Of a DNA stretch of 64,000 nucleotides, positions 51,916 through 61,377 are shown piece by piece. The stretch is from Tenacibaculum caenipelagi. GTDB lineage: Bacteria > Bacteroidota > Bacteroidia > Flavobacteriales > Flavobacteriaceae. The translations under genes and the position numbers were made by a program. The notes under the pieces were generated by a model that did not search any database, had not been told where the DNA came from, and saw nothing but the letters and a program-made list of their open reading frames with translations. Positions within the stretch are counted from its first letter, which is position 1, and every line of letters starts with the position of its first letter. Where the stretch lies: NCBI RefSeq assembly GCF_004363005.1, contig NZ_SNYH01000005.1:62001-126000 (forward strand). Reading direction: 5' to 3'.

Positions 51916-53085
51916 ATGGCTAACGAGCATAAATTATCTATAGAGAATCAACAAAAGCTAAATAAATTAGAGCAAGAACTAAGCACAGCTCGCGATACTT
52001 TTTTAGGATACCCAGTATCAAAAGATTTTGACTATTCTGAATTAAATAAATTTTTTCAGTATCCTATTAACAACCTTGGTGATCCTTTTGAACAAGGTAC
52101 CTACCGTGTTCAAACACACGAAATGGAACGTGAAGTTATCGCCTTTTTTGCCAAGTTATTTAGAGCAAACCCAAAAGATTTTTGGGGATATGTTACCAAT
52201 GGAGGTTCTGAGAGTAATTTATACGGTTTATATATCGCTCGTGAATTGTTTCCAAAAGCTATGGTATACTATTCAGAATCTACACACTATAGTGTGCGAA
52301 AGAATATTCATTTATTAAACATTCCTAGTATTGTGATTAAATCACAAGAAAATGGCGAAATGGATTATGAAGATTTTGAAAATACTGTTCGTATGAACCG
52401 CCACAAACCTGTAATTGTGTTAGCTACTTTTGGTACAACCATGAAAGAAGCTAAAGACGACATAGGTAAAATCAAAGGAATTTTAAGCAACTTGGCTATC
52501 CAAGACCACTATATTCACTGTGATGCTGCCTTAGCGGGGTCTTTTGGTCCATTTATGGAACCTCGTTTGCCTTTTGACTTTATGGATGGTGCAGATAGCA
52601 TTTCCATTAGTGGGCATAAATTTATCGGTTCTCCAATTCCTACTGGAGTATTAATGGCAAAGCGATCTAACAGAGACAGAATAGCTAAAGGCATTTCTTA
52701 TATCGGTTCATTTGATACTACCATTACAGGTTCGCGTAACGGACACTCGCCTTTATTTTTATGGTATGCCTTAAAGCAATTAGGTGTTGAAGGACTACAA
52801 CAACGTTACCTACATAGTTTAGAAGTTGCCGAATACTGCGAAGCTGAATTACAAAAAATAGGAGTTAATGCTTGGAGAAATCCTAATGCAATTACAGTGG
52901 TATTACCAAAAACTCCGAAAAGTATAAAAGACAAGTGGCAATTAGCTACTGAAGGGAATATTTCTCATGTAATTTGTATGCCTAATGTTACCAAAACACA
53001 AATTGACGAGTTTATTAGCGATTTAAAAAATTGTACCGAACCAATTATTGAAGAGGATATTTCCTATGATTTTTCATTGAGTTAG
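51916..53085 (+). CDS. hdc: PLP-dependent histidine decarboxylase
   Basis: 389 residues, group II decarboxylase of the Gram-negative histidine decarboxylase type (histidine to histamine and CO2). Family-specific stretches include FEQGTYRVQTHEMEREVIAF, GYVTNGGSESNLYGLYIARE, YYSESTHYSVRKN, HCDAALAGSFGPFM, the PLP lysine in SISISGHKFIGSPIPTGV and GSRNGHSPLFLWYALK. The gene stands alone between terminators; no histidine/histamine antiporter is adjacent. In marine bacteria histidine decarboxylases also make siderophore precursors, but no siderophore cluster lies in this window. Specificity is inferred. Confidence 0.85.
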   Translation: MANEHKLSIENQQKLNKLEQELSTARDTFLGYPVSKDFDYSELNKFFQYPINNLGDPFEQGTYRVQTHEMEREVIAFFAKLFRANPKDFWGYVTNGGSESNLYGLYIARELFPKAMVYYSESTHYSVRKNIHLLNIPSIVIKSQENGEMDYEDFENTVRMNRHKPVIVLATFGTTMKEAKDDIGKIKGILSNLAIQDHYIHCDAALAGSFGPFMEPRLPFDFMDGADSISISGHKFIGSPIPTGVLMAKRSNRDRIAKGISYIGSFDTTITGSRNGHSPLFLWYALKQLGVEGLQQRYLHSLEVAEYCEAELQKIGVNAWRNPNAITVVLPKTPKSIKDKWQLATEGNISHVICMPNVTKTQIDEFISDLKNCTEPIIEEDISYDFSLS

Positions 53086-53100
53086 AAACTATAACAAACA

Positions 53101-53132
53101 AAAAACGCTAAGAAATTTCTTAGCGTTTTTTT
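53101..53132. terminator. Bidirectional terminator at end of hdc
   Basis: AACGCTAAGA and TCTTAGCGTT pair around AATT with A and T tracts at the outer ends. It serves hdc on the plus strand and overlaps the last codons of the convergent methyltransferase gene. Confidence 0.88.
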
Positions 53133-54217
53133 ATACATTCAATAATTTGAAACTTCTTATTCTGTTTTACAATACTTACAGATTCAAACAATAAGCTTAA
53201 ATGCGTACTATAATTTAAATGTGAGTTAGCTACTAACAAAAATCTACCATTTGTTTTTAAACAGTTTTTCACATCTCTAAAAAGGTTTAGTGCTATTTCT
53301 ATATTATTTTCATGTTCAAAATGAAAAGGCGGATTTGACACCACTAAATCGAAAGAATTTTCTTTCAGATTTTCTAGAGTATCATCACATAAAAATTCTG
53401 CTTTTTTCTCTTGTAAATTAATTTTAGACGATTCTATTGCTAAATTAAAATCGTCCAATAAAGTTACTTCCGCTTGCTGGTTTTGCTCCGCTACTTCATA
53501 AGCTATAATTCCATTCCCAGAAGCTACATCTAGTACTTTTAACTCTTCTGGTTTAACTATTAAATCCTCTAAAAAGAATTGCGTTCCAATATCAACACTC
53601 CCTGATGAAAACACCCCATAGTATTGTTGCAAAAACTTTTCTTTCCATTGAATTGTATTGATGAATTCTTTTTTCGGAAATGATTCTTTAGGTGATTTTA
53701 AAATAAGTAATCGTGCTTTCTTCCATGCTTTTGATTGTGTAACCTCATCAAAATATTGTTCAGCTACTTTTACAAAAGAAGGTGAAAAGTATTTGGTCAT
53801 GAATCCACAAACCACTTCAGTATCCTTATTGGAAGCTTTATGAATTTGTTGTAAAAACAGCTCGAACAATTCAATAGACTTTGGAATTTTTATCACGGCT
53901 AACTCAACTTTTCTCAAATCATCTAGCGGAGTTTTATAGTCAACCTTAACCGGTAACTTATTCAACTCTAAATTTTGACGAATGGCTTTCTGCTGGCTAG
54001 CATAGGTCCAAACTGTGGTAAGTTTTTCATTTTGTAATGTACAATTCCACACCCCAAAACGATCATTAAACAAATGTAAATGTTCAATATTTTTACCTGT
54101 TATATATTCTAATACCAACAACTCGGCATTACTCCATGCACGCAGACTTTTATCAAAAGTCTTTGGGTAACGCTCTAACTGATATGTCTTTGAATTAATC
54201 TCTACAGTAGTTTCCAA
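53120..54217 (-). CDS. RlmG/RsmC-like rRNA guanine methyltransferase family protein
   Basis: 365 residues. The N-terminal half is an inactive-looking methyltransferase-like domain (LRAWSNAELLVLEYITG, HLHLFNDRFGVWNC), and the C-terminal half carries SAM motif I LKVLDVASGNGIIAYEVAEQ and the catalytic VSNPPFHFEHENNIEIALNL. This double-domain layout is that of RlmG/RsmC, which methylate guanine N2 in rRNA. The NPPF motif is intact. The exact rRNA target is not readable from sequence alone. Confidence 0.83.
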   Translation of the reverse strand: METTVEINSKTYQLERYPKTFDKSLRAWSNAELLVLEYITGKNIEHLHLFNDRFGVWNCTLQNEKLTTVWTYASQQKAIRQNLELNKLPVKVDYKTPLDDLRKVELAVIKIPKSIELFELFLQQIHKASNKDTEVVCGFMTKYFSPSFVKVAEQYFDEVTQSKAWKKARLLILKSPKESFPKKEFINTIQWKEKFLQQYYGVFSSGSVDIGTQFFLEDLIVKPEELKVLDVASGNGIIAYEVAEQNQQAEVTLLDDFNLAIESSKINLQEKKAEFLCDDTLENLKENSFDLVVSNPPFHFEHENNIEIALNLFRDVKNCLKTNGRFLLVANSHLNYSTHLSLLFESVSIVKQNKKFQIIECIKKR

Positions 54218-54280
54218 TCGGCTTGTCTTTATCTTATAAATAGATTTCTTCCTACGTTCTAAATGACTTAGAATTAAATT

Positions 54281-55810
54281 CTAAATTAACACTTCTTCTT
54301 GAACATCATAAATTTTATCTAAAGATGTAATTTCTCCATCTTTTCCTCTTCTAAAAATATGCTTAGACTCAACCTCTGTAATCGATTCTTTTCCCATGGC
54401 TGCTATCATTTCTTTAACAGCACTAATAGTTTTGTTATGATAATTTCTTACACGTACATTTTTGTATTCAACCACCAAAGCCTTAACTAAATCTTTATCT
54501 TGAGTTGCCACACCAACAGGACAGGTATCTAAATTACATTCACGTGCTTGTATACATCCTAAACTCAACATAAAACTACGTGCCATACCAATAGCGTCTG
54601 CACCCAGAGCCAAATATTTCACTACATCAAACGCGTCAATAGCTTTACCACTAGCGATAATTTTAATTTGATTCTTTAATCCATATTTTTTCAACATTCC
54701 GTTCACAAACGACAATCCTTCTAATAACGGGGTTCCAATATAGTTTGAAAACTCTAATGGTGCAGAACCTGTACCTCCTTCTCCTCCATCAACAGCAATA
54801 TAATCTGGGTAATTATTCGCATCCGCAAAAGCTTTAATCATTTCTTCTACTTCGTTATTATCTCCAACACAAAATTTAATTCCAATAGGTTTACCTCCTG
54901 ATAATTCTCTTAACCTTTGAATAAAGTCAATCATTTCTTCAAAATTAGAAAAGGCATCGTGACTCGGTGGTGAGTCTACTCTAGTAAACGGTTCTACAGA
55001 ACGAATCTCTGCTATCTCTTTTGTGTTCTTTTTAGCTGGAAGAATTCCCCCGTGACCAGGTTTAGCTCCTTGAGAAAATTTAATTTCTACCATCTTTACT
55101 TCTGGACGAGCCGCATTCTTTTTAAAAATTTCTGCATCAAAAACACGCTTACCATTCACACTTTTTCCTGCCCCAAAATATCCAGTTCCTACTTGAAAAA
55201 TCAAATCCCCACCTTGTAAATGATATGGAGAAATCCCTCCTTCACCAGTGTTATGAGCAAAACCTCCCATCTTTGCTCCTTGATTTAGAGCCATTATTGC
55301 ATTTTTACTCAAAGAACCAAAAGACATTGCTGAAATATTGATAATTGAAGCATCATATTTTTGCTTGCACTTATCAGAACCAATCAAGACTCTTTCTCCT
55401 GTAATTTGATGATGATCTTTAGGAAATAATGAGTGTTTTACAAACTCATAGCCTTTTTTATACACATTGTGTTGCGTACCAAAAGGCACCGTTTCTATTT
55501 CTTTTTTTGAACGTTGATAAACAATACTTCTCTTTTCACGATTAATTGGCTTCCCATTTAAATCATCTTCAATAAAGTATTGCTGAATTTTTTCTCGTTC
55601 ATCTTCAAAAATCCATCGTAAACGAGCCACAACAGGAAACGCTCTCATTAGCGAGTGTTCTTTTTGAATAAAAGCATCATAAATAGCTAACAAGGTTACT
55701 GCAGAAGCTATGGTTAATAAAATAACATTCCCCATATCTGGAATAAAATAAACCAGTACCCCACACAAAACGTTAATAACAATAATTATCGACAAAATAG
55801 TATCTCTCAT
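54281..55810 (-). CDS. FMN-binding glutamate synthase family protein
   Basis: 509 residues. Two N-terminal membrane spans (ILSIIIVINVLCGVLVYFI and NVILLTIASAVTLLAIY) precede a GltB-type FMN/Fe-S domain (YDASIINISAMSFGSLSKNA, GEGGISPYHLQGGDLIFQVG, VDGGEGGTGSAPLEFSNYIG, CNLDTCPVGVATQD). The amidotransferase domain of true glutamate synthase is absent. Members are membrane-tethered and of uncertain activity. Upstream is a short gap before rpmE2. Confidence 0.9.
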   Translation of the reverse strand: MRDTILSIIIVINVLCGVLVYFIPDMGNVILLTIASAVTLLAIYDAFIQKEHSLMRAFPVVARLRWIFEDEREKIQQYFIEDDLNGKPINREKRSIVYQRSKKEIETVPFGTQHNVYKKGYEFVKHSLFPKDHHQITGERVLIGSDKCKQKYDASIINISAMSFGSLSKNAIMALNQGAKMGGFAHNTGEGGISPYHLQGGDLIFQVGTGYFGAGKSVNGKRVFDAEIFKKNAARPEVKMVEIKFSQGAKPGHGGILPAKKNTKEIAEIRSVEPFTRVDSPPSHDAFSNFEEMIDFIQRLRELSGGKPIGIKFCVGDNNEVEEMIKAFADANNYPDYIAVDGGEGGTGSAPLEFSNYIGTPLLEGLSFVNGMLKKYGLKNQIKIIASGKAIDAFDVVKYLALGADAIGMARSFMLSLGCIQARECNLDTCPVGVATQDKDLVKALVVEYKNVRVRNYHNKTISAVKEMIAAMGKESITEVESKHIFRRGKDGEITSLDKIYDVQEEVLI

Positions 55811-55849
55811 CTCTTGTGTTTTTTACAAACTAAAATAAAGGTTTTAAAC

Positions 55850-55876
55850 AAAAAAAACTCTGACGTATAGCCAGAG
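55850..55876 (-). terminator. Terminator of rpmE2
   Basis: On the minus strand CTCTG (55872-55876) and CAGAG (55858-55862) pair around GCTATACGT, followed by a T run (A tract 55850-55857 on the plus strand). Confidence 0.6.
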
Positions 55877-55906
55877 CTTTTATAATATATTATAAAATAC
55901 TTAAAA

Positions 55907-56158
55907 TTATTTTTTGAATTTCGCGTATTTGTTTTTGAACTTATCAATACGTCCTGCAGTATCTACTAACTTAGACTTACCAGTGTAGAAAGGATGTGAA
56001 GTTCTTGAAATTTCTAATTTGATTAATGGATATTCAACTCCGTCTACTTCTAAAGTTTCTTTTGTATTAGCAGTTGAACGCGTTAAAAAAACATCTCCGT
56101 TAGACATATCTTTAAACGCCACCATTCTATAATTTTCTGGATGTATACCTTTTTTCAT
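55907..56158 (-). CDS. rpmE2: 50S ribosomal protein L31, type B
   Basis: 83 residues. [40 protein letters not shown] and [14 protein letters not shown] match L31. The zinc-binding CxxC motif of type A L31 is absent, so it is the zinc-independent paralogue (type B), often used under zinc limitation. It has its own promoter and terminator. Confidence 0.95.
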   Translation of the reverse strand: MKKGIHPENYRMVAFKDMSNGDVFLTRSTANTKETLEVDGVEYPLIKLEISRTSHPFYTGKSKLVDTAGRIDKFKNKYAKFKK

Positions 56159-56262
56159 CTCTTGTAAATTTAAAATCTTTTATTTTTGCTGAAAAATATA
56201 AAGTTGGTAAATCTTTATAATCATTTCATTATTCAAAAACCTGCAATGGCTATTTGAGGGTG

Positions 56263-56292
56263 CAAATTTAACCCTTTTTTTTAATTTGCAAA
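56263..56292 (-). promoter_or_regulatory. Promoter of rpmE2 (Bacteroidota type)
   Basis: On the minus strand TTTG (CAAA at 56289-56292) and TAAATTTG (CAAATTTA at 56263-56270) are 18 bases apart, matching the Bacteroidota consensus. It lies 105 bases before the rpmE2 start codon, leaving a long leader. Confidence 0.6.
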
Positions 56293-56352
56293 CAAATAAT
56301 TTGCTTTAATTTGTAGAACAACATTGTTAACTACAAAAATAATATTACATAT

Positions 56353-57396
56353 ATGCGTTTTCATAACCTTTTTACTTTAGGATTAGCTACCACTTTATTA
56401 GTAACCTCTTGTAGCGAAACTAATTACAAATTTAAACTAAACACTACAAAAAAGACTACTTTAGGAGAAAAAGCTGCTATAAAATTTGAACAACTTAAAG
56501 GTGAACAAATAGACTCAGTACAACTATATGTTGATAATAAACGTGTAAACACAAACGAAACAAGTGTTACTATTAATACTGCCGATTTTGGAGTTGGAAA
56601 ACACGCAGTTACTGCTTTGGCTTTTTACCCAAATAAGTCTAAAAAACTGAATAATTCTATTGAAGTATTAGCTAAAGAAGCTCCAGCAGTATATTCCTAC
56701 AAAATTATAAATACTTACCCTCACGATAAAGATGCCTATACACAAGGTTTGGAGTACAAAAATGGATACTTATATGAAACTACTGGTCGTAGAGGTCAAT
56801 CTACTTTAAGAAAAGTAGAACTAAAAACTGGAGAAGTACTTCAAAAATTAGATTTAGACAAAAAATATTTTGGAGAAGGAATGACTATCTTTAATAATAA
56901 AATATTTTGGTTAACATGGCAAGCTCGTAAAGGTTTTATCTATGATTTTGAATCTTTCAAACAAGTTGGAAGTTTCAATTACACAAATAGTAACGAAGGT
57001 TGGGGATTAACACACAACAGTTCTGAGCTTATTAAAACAGATGGAACAAACAAAGTTTGGTTTTTAGACGCCAATACTCAGAAAGAAAAAAGAAGTATTC
57101 AAGTTTATACCAACAAATACCCTGTTGACAACTTAAATGAGATTGAACTTATCAATGGAAAGATTTATGCTAACAAATGGCAACAAAACTCCATAGTAAT
57201 TATCAATCCAGAAACTGGTGTGGTTGAAGGTGTTGCTAACTTAAATGGACTAAGAGATATTGTTGCTAAAGATCAAACTTTAGAACCTCAAGATGACGTA
57301 TTAAATGGAATTGCTTACGACGCAGATGCTAATCGTTTATTTGTTACAGGAAAACACTGGGGTAAATTATTCGAAATAGAACTTACTAAAGAATAA
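56353..57396 (+). CDS. Glutaminyl-peptide cyclotransferase (plant-type) lipoprotein
   Basis: 347 residues. The signal MRFHNLFTLGLATTLLVTSC carries cysteine 20. The five-bladed propeller-like glutamine cyclotransferase domain covers about 110-345: HDKDAYTQGLEYKNGYLYET, RRGQSTLRKVELKTGEVLQK, GEGMTIFNNKIFWLTWQARK and NKWQQNSIVIINPETGVVEG. The enzyme converts N-terminal glutamine to pyroglutamate. An extra N-terminal domain of about 100 residues is immunoglobulin-like. Confidence 0.9.
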   Translation: MRFHNLFTLGLATTLLVTSCSETNYKFKLNTTKKTTLGEKAAIKFEQLKGEQIDSVQLYVDNKRVNTNETSVTINTADFGVGKHAVTALAFYPNKSKKLNNSIEVLAKEAPAVYSYKIINTYPHDKDAYTQGLEYKNGYLYETTGRRGQSTLRKVELKTGEVLQKLDLDKKYFGEGMTIFNNKIFWLTWQARKGFIYDFESFKQVGSFNYTNSNEGWGLTHNSSELIKTDGTNKVWFLDANTQKEKRSIQVYTNKYPVDNLNEIELINGKIYANKWQQNSIVIINPETGVVEGVANLNGLRDIVAKDQTLEPQDDVLNGIAYDADANRLFVTGKHWGKLFEIELTKE

Positions 57397-57412
57397 ACAA
57401 CCTGTTAAAAAA

Positions 57413-57452
57413 CTAAAAAGCCACTTTCTTACTGTAGAAAGTGGCTTTTTAG
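57413..57452. terminator. Bidirectional terminator between glutaminyl cyclase and amidohydrolase genes
   Basis: A 16-bp stem (57413-57428 with 57437-57452) around TTACTGTA, with A and T tracts on each side. It serves the plus-strand cyclase and the convergent minus-strand amidohydrolase. Confidence 0.88.
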
Positions 57453-57458
57453 TTTCCT

Positions 57459-58739
57459 TTATTTTTTATAAACCTCACCGTTTTTCATTACAAAAACTAC
57501 ATTTTCCATCGTATGAATATTTTGTCTCGGATCTTCATCTACAGCAATAATATCTGCTAAAAAACCTTTCTTTACTTGCCCCAATTCCTTTTCCATATTT
57601 AGCAACTTGGCATTGGTTATCGTCGCAGATTGAATTGCTTCCATAACTGGCATTCCAGCTTCAACCATATACCCAAATTCTTTTCCGTTCTTTCCGTGTT
57701 CAAATACTCCTGCATCGGTACCAAATGCAATCTTTACTCCTTTTTTATACGCTTTGCTAAAAGTTCCTTGTATTTGTGGCCCTACCGCTAAAGCTTTAGG
57801 TACCACTATTTCAGGATAAAAACCTTTAACCTTCGCTTTCTCTTCCACTTCTTTACCTGCTGTAATTGTTGGTACTAAATACGCATCATACTTTTTCATC
57901 AACTCCATAGTTTCATCACTCATATACGTTCCATGTTCAATAGTTTTCACTCCTCCTATAATTGCTCGTTGCATCCCTTCATCTCCATGAGCATGAGCCG
58001 CAACATGCATTCCATAATCTTTCGCTGTTTCGCAAATAGCTTTTATCTCTTCAATAGTAAATTGCGGATTGTCTCCTGACTTTGCCACACTCAGCACCCC
58101 ACCTGTAGCTGTAATTTTAATACAATCAGCTCCATTTTTATAACGTTGTCTAACTGCCTTTCGGGCATCTTCTACCGAATTTACTACTCCTTCTTTTGGA
58201 CCAGGGTTCCCTATAAGTTCTCTTCTACTTCCATTTGTAGGATCTGCATGTCCTCCTGTTGTTGCTAAAGATTTTCCGGCTGTAAACACTCTTGGACCCA
58301 CAATTTTACCACCCTTAATTGCTTTTGCTAAAGAAATATTCACCCCTGTTCCTCCTAAATCTCTTACAGTAGTAAAACCATTTAATAAAGTCGTTTTAGC
58401 AAAGCTTACAGAATTATAAGCTCTATCTGCATCATTTAAAATATATTTTTCTAACCTTGTTTTGGGACTATGTTCACTTTCAATATGCACGTGCATATCA
58501 ATCAATCCAGGAATGACTACTTTATCTTTTAAATCTATTATTTCATCATCGGAATTTTCTGGATTAACATAACCTTTCAAAACATCAACAATTTTATTTC
58601 CTTTTACAACGATAGTTTGTTCTTCTTTAATTTTACCTTTTTCTGTATCTATTAATTTCCCGCAGAATATGTAAGAACTTTGACTAAATGCTATTGCAGA
58701 AATGAATAAAGTCAAGGTTAAAAAAAATCTATTTTTCAT
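57459..58739 (-). CDS. Exported amidohydrolase (imidazolonepropionase/Xaa-Pro dipeptidase-like)
   Basis: 426 residues. Signal peptide MKNRFFLTLTLFISAIAFSQ. Metal-binding motif HVHIESEHSP, carbamoylated-lysine region DCIKITATGGVLSVAKSGDN, AHAHGDEGMQRAI, IEHGTYM and the final aspartate in AFGTDAGVFEH. The group cleaves X-Pro or other amide bonds in peptides. It stands alone between convergent and divergent neighbours. Confidence 0.9.
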   Translation of the reverse strand: MKNRFFLTLTLFISAIAFSQSSYIFCGKLIDTEKGKIKEEQTIVVKGNKIVDVLKGYVNPENSDDEIIDLKDKVVIPGLIDMHVHIESEHSPKTRLEKYILNDADRAYNSVSFAKTTLLNGFTTVRDLGGTGVNISLAKAIKGGKIVGPRVFTAGKSLATTGGHADPTNGSRRELIGNPGPKEGVVNSVEDARKAVRQRYKNGADCIKITATGGVLSVAKSGDNPQFTIEEIKAICETAKDYGMHVAAHAHGDEGMQRAIIGGVKTIEHGTYMSDETMELMKKYDAYLVPTITAGKEVEEKAKVKGFYPEIVVPKALAVGPQIQGTFSKAYKKGVKIAFGTDAGVFEHGKNGKEFGYMVEAGMPVMEAIQSATITNAKLLNMEKELGQVKKGFLADIIAVDEDPRQNIHTMENVVFVMKNGEVYKK

Positions 58740-58814
58740 AATAATTTAAATACGATTAGGTAATAAATGTAGTGATTTTTATGTAGCTTGCCTTTTTAAT
58801 TTTACCTATTTTAG

Positions 58815-59495
58815 ATGAAACACATTGTTATTACAGGAACTAGTAGAGGCATTGGTTTTGAATTAGCTCAACAATTTGCTAATCAAGGACATCAAGTACT
58901 CGCTTTATCAAGAAACACTAAGCCTTTAGAACAAATAAACCACCCTAACATTACAACTATTTCAATTGATTTATCTAACGAAAATGATGTAAAAAAAGCG
59001 GTTGATTTTGTTTCAACTGAATGGAAAAAAGTAGATATTCTTGTTAATAACGCAGGAAAATTGGTTAATAAACCTTTTGAACAATTAACTACGCAAGATT
59101 TTGAAGAGGTTTATAAAGTGAATGTTTTTGCAGTTGCTGAATTGACTAAAAACCTCTTACCGTTTATGCAACAAGGGAGTCATGTAGTAACAGTGAGTAG
59201 TATGGGTGGAATACAAGGAAGTATGAAGTTTCCTGGTTTAGCTGCTTATAGTTCTGCCAAAGGTGCTGTAATTACCTTATCTGAATTGTTAGCTGAAGAG
59301 TACAAAGAACAACAAATAGCTTTTAACGTTTTAGCATTAGGTGCTGTACAAACAGAGATGTTAGAAGAAGCTTTCCCTGGTTATATCGCTCCATTATCAG
59401 CTAAAGAAATGGCAAATTATATTTTTGATTTTGCGTTAACAGGCAATAAATATTATAACGGAAAAGTATTGCAAGTTTCTAGTTCTACTCCATAG
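58815..59495 (+). CDS. SDR-family oxidoreductase
   Basis: 226 residues. Nucleotide-binding TGTSRGIGFELAQQF, NNAG at about 80, catalytic Ser in VTVSSMGG and Tyr-Lys in AAYSSAKGA. The short length and variable end leave the substrate undefined. It has no nearby partner gene. The start ATG at 58815 gives a typical N-terminus MKHIVITGTSRG. Confidence 0.9.
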   Translation: MKHIVITGTSRGIGFELAQQFANQGHQVLALSRNTKPLEQINHPNITTISIDLSNENDVKKAVDFVSTEWKKVDILVNNAGKLVNKPFEQLTTQDFEEVYKVNVFAVAELTKNLLPFMQQGSHVVTVSSMGGIQGSMKFPGLAAYSSAKGAVITLSELLAEEYKEQQIAFNVLALGAVQTEMLEEAFPGYIAPLSAKEMANYIFDFALTGNKYYNGKVLQVSSSTP

Positions 59496-59549
59496 AGAAA
59501 TAACGACTGTCACTTCAAGTGATTTTCGTTCAACATAGTTGAAAAGAAA

Positions 59550-59586
59550 ATTGTATTGAGAAGTATTAGCTAGTTCTCGATACAAT
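59550..59586. repeat. Imperfect inverted repeat downstream of the SDR gene
   Basis: ATTGTATTGAGAA (59550-59562) pairs with TTCTCGATACAAT (59574-59586) with one wobble. A T-rich tract follows, so it can act as a terminator for the SDR gene. Similar small elements are scattered in flavobacterial genomes. Confidence 0.5.
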
Positions 59587-59634
59587 TTTTATTTTTCCAT
59601 TTTATTTCAAAATAAAAACCACTCGAACTGACTT

Positions 59635-60234
59635 TTGAAAAAAACACTGATTAAATACATCCCTGAAGAAGCTATTCCGTTAGTTGAATATTTAATTATT
59701 GAGCATAAAATCAACTTAAAAATAGTAAGTGAACGTCAAACCAAACATGGTGATTTTCGTCGCTTACCAAATGGTCACATGCAAATTACGGTGAATAACA
59801 ACTTGAATCCATATCAGTTTTTATTAACCTTAATTCATGAAATAGCTCATCATGTTACCTATCAAAAATTTGGAAGGGTACAACCTCATGGTAAAGAATG
59901 GAAAACCGTATTTCAACATTTAATGTTGCCTTTTTTACAGCCAGAAATCTATCCGAAAGATATGCTACCATATTTAGCCAACTACCTAAAAAATCCGAAA
60001 GCCAGTACCGATGCCGATGTAAATTTATCACTAGCTTTACGAAGAGGTGAATCTGAAGACGGAAAGAATTTTATCTTTGAAATTCCAAATGGTAGTGTTT
60101 TTCAATTTAAAGACACACTATACAAAAGAGGTAGCAAACGAAGAACACGTTACGAATGCTTAAATTTGAGTAACAAACGTGTGTATTTGTTCAATCAAAA
60201 CGCAGAAGTAGAGCTAGTAGCTTTAAATAATTAA
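59635..60234 (+). CDS. SprT-like zinc metallopeptidase
   Basis: 199 residues. TTG start at 59635 (reads KKTLIKYIPEEAIPLVEYLI). Zinc-binding HEIAHH lies in TLIHEIAHHVTYQKFGRVQP, and the glutamate helix and HGKEWKTVFQHLM follow. SprT-like proteins include DNA-protein crosslink proteases (Spartan), but bacterial members are little studied. It lies 45 bases before manC on the same strand. Confidence 0.88.
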   Translation: MKKTLIKYIPEEAIPLVEYLIIEHKINLKIVSERQTKHGDFRRLPNGHMQITVNNNLNPYQFLLTLIHEIAHHVTYQKFGRVQPHGKEWKTVFQHLMLPFLQPEIYPKDMLPYLANYLKNPKASTDADVNLSLALRRGESEDGKNFIFEIPNGSVFQFKDTLYKRGSKRRTRYECLNLSNKRVYLFNQNAEVELVALNN

Positions 60235-60279
60235 CATATCATTCCGAAGTAAATTCGGAACATCATCAAAATAACCAAT

Positions 60280-61341
60280 ATGAATAGCAATTATTATGCA
60301 GTAATTATGGCGGGAGGTGTAGGTTCTCGTCTTTGGCCGGTAAGCACCGAAAAGTATCCAAAACAATTTCACGACCTATTAGGAACTGGTGAATCTTTAC
60401 TGCAAAGAACTTTTAGTAGAATTAATCAATTAGTTCCTTCTGAAAATATTTTAATTGCTACGAATAAGCGTTATGAAGAGTTAGTATTAGAACAACTTCC
60501 TAAAATCAGCAGTAAACAAGTGCTACTTGAACCTACAATGCGCAACACTGCTCCTTGTATTTTATATGCTGCATTAAAAATTCGTCAGCAAAATGAAAAT
60601 GCTGTGATATTGGTAGCTCCATCAGATCACTGGATAGAAAATGAAGCGGAATTTATTAAGAATATTGAGACTTCTTTTAACGCTTGTTCTCAAGAAGATA
60701 TATTAATGACTCTAGGAATACAACCGAGTCATCCAAATACAGGTTATGGCTATATTCAGTTTGAAGAAAATTCTTCTGAAATAAAAAAAGTAAAAACATT
60801 TACCGAAAAACCAAACCTAGAAAAAGCTACTCAGTTTTTAGCGAGTGGTGACTATCTTTGGAATGCAGGGATTTTTGTTTGGTCTGTTTCTAGCATTTTA
60901 GATTCCTTTAAAAAACATCTTCCTGAAATGGTAAACATTTTAGAAACCGAAGACAACGTGTACAACACCAATTTTGAAGATGATTTTATTAAACGTAACT
61001 ATGAAAAATGTGAAAACATTTCTATCGACTTCGGAATCATGGAGCGTTCTGAAAAAGTACATGTACTCCCTGTAGATTTTGGTTGGGATGATTTGGGTAC
61101 CTGGGGTTCTTTATATAACAAACTAGGTAAAGACACTCATCAAAACGCAACAGTTGGAGCCACAACTATTTTTAAAGATGCCAACGGAAATATGGTCAGC
61201 ACTAAAAACGGTAAAAAAGTAGTGGTCCAAGGGTTACAAGATTTCATTATTGTAGAAAAAGATGATGTTTTGGTAATTTGTCCACGTAAAGACGAACAAG
61301 ACATTAAACAACTACGAACTGAAGCAAAAGAGAAATTTTAA
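60280..61341 (+). CDS. manC: Mannose-1-phosphate guanylyltransferase
   Basis: 353 residues. Makes GDP-mannose from mannose 1-phosphate and GTP for exopolysaccharide or glycosylation. The nucleotidyltransferase signature is VIMAGGVGSRLWPVSTEKYP with KQF. Further motifs are LVAPSDHWIENEAEF, TGYGYIQF, TEKPNLEKA, LWNAGIFVW and FGWDDLGTWGSL. The isomerase domain of bifunctional types is absent. It precedes the TetM-like GTPase gene by 36 bases. Confidence 0.94.
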   Translation: MNSNYYAVIMAGGVGSRLWPVSTEKYPKQFHDLLGTGESLLQRTFSRINQLVPSENILIATNKRYEELVLEQLPKISSKQVLLEPTMRNTAPCILYAALKIRQQNENAVILVAPSDHWIENEAEFIKNIETSFNACSQEDILMTLGIQPSHPNTGYGYIQFEENSSEIKKVKTFTEKPNLEKATQFLASGDYLWNAGIFVWSVSSILDSFKKHLPEMVNILETEDNVYNTNFEDDFIKRNYEKCENISIDFGIMERSEKVHVLPVDFGWDDLGTWGSLYNKLGKDTHQNATVGATTIFKDANGNMVSTKNGKKVVVQGLQDFIIVEKDDVLVICPRKDEQDIKQLRTEAKEKF

Positions 61342-61377
61342 CAAACTACCTCTCTCTTTATAAGATATTATTGATTA

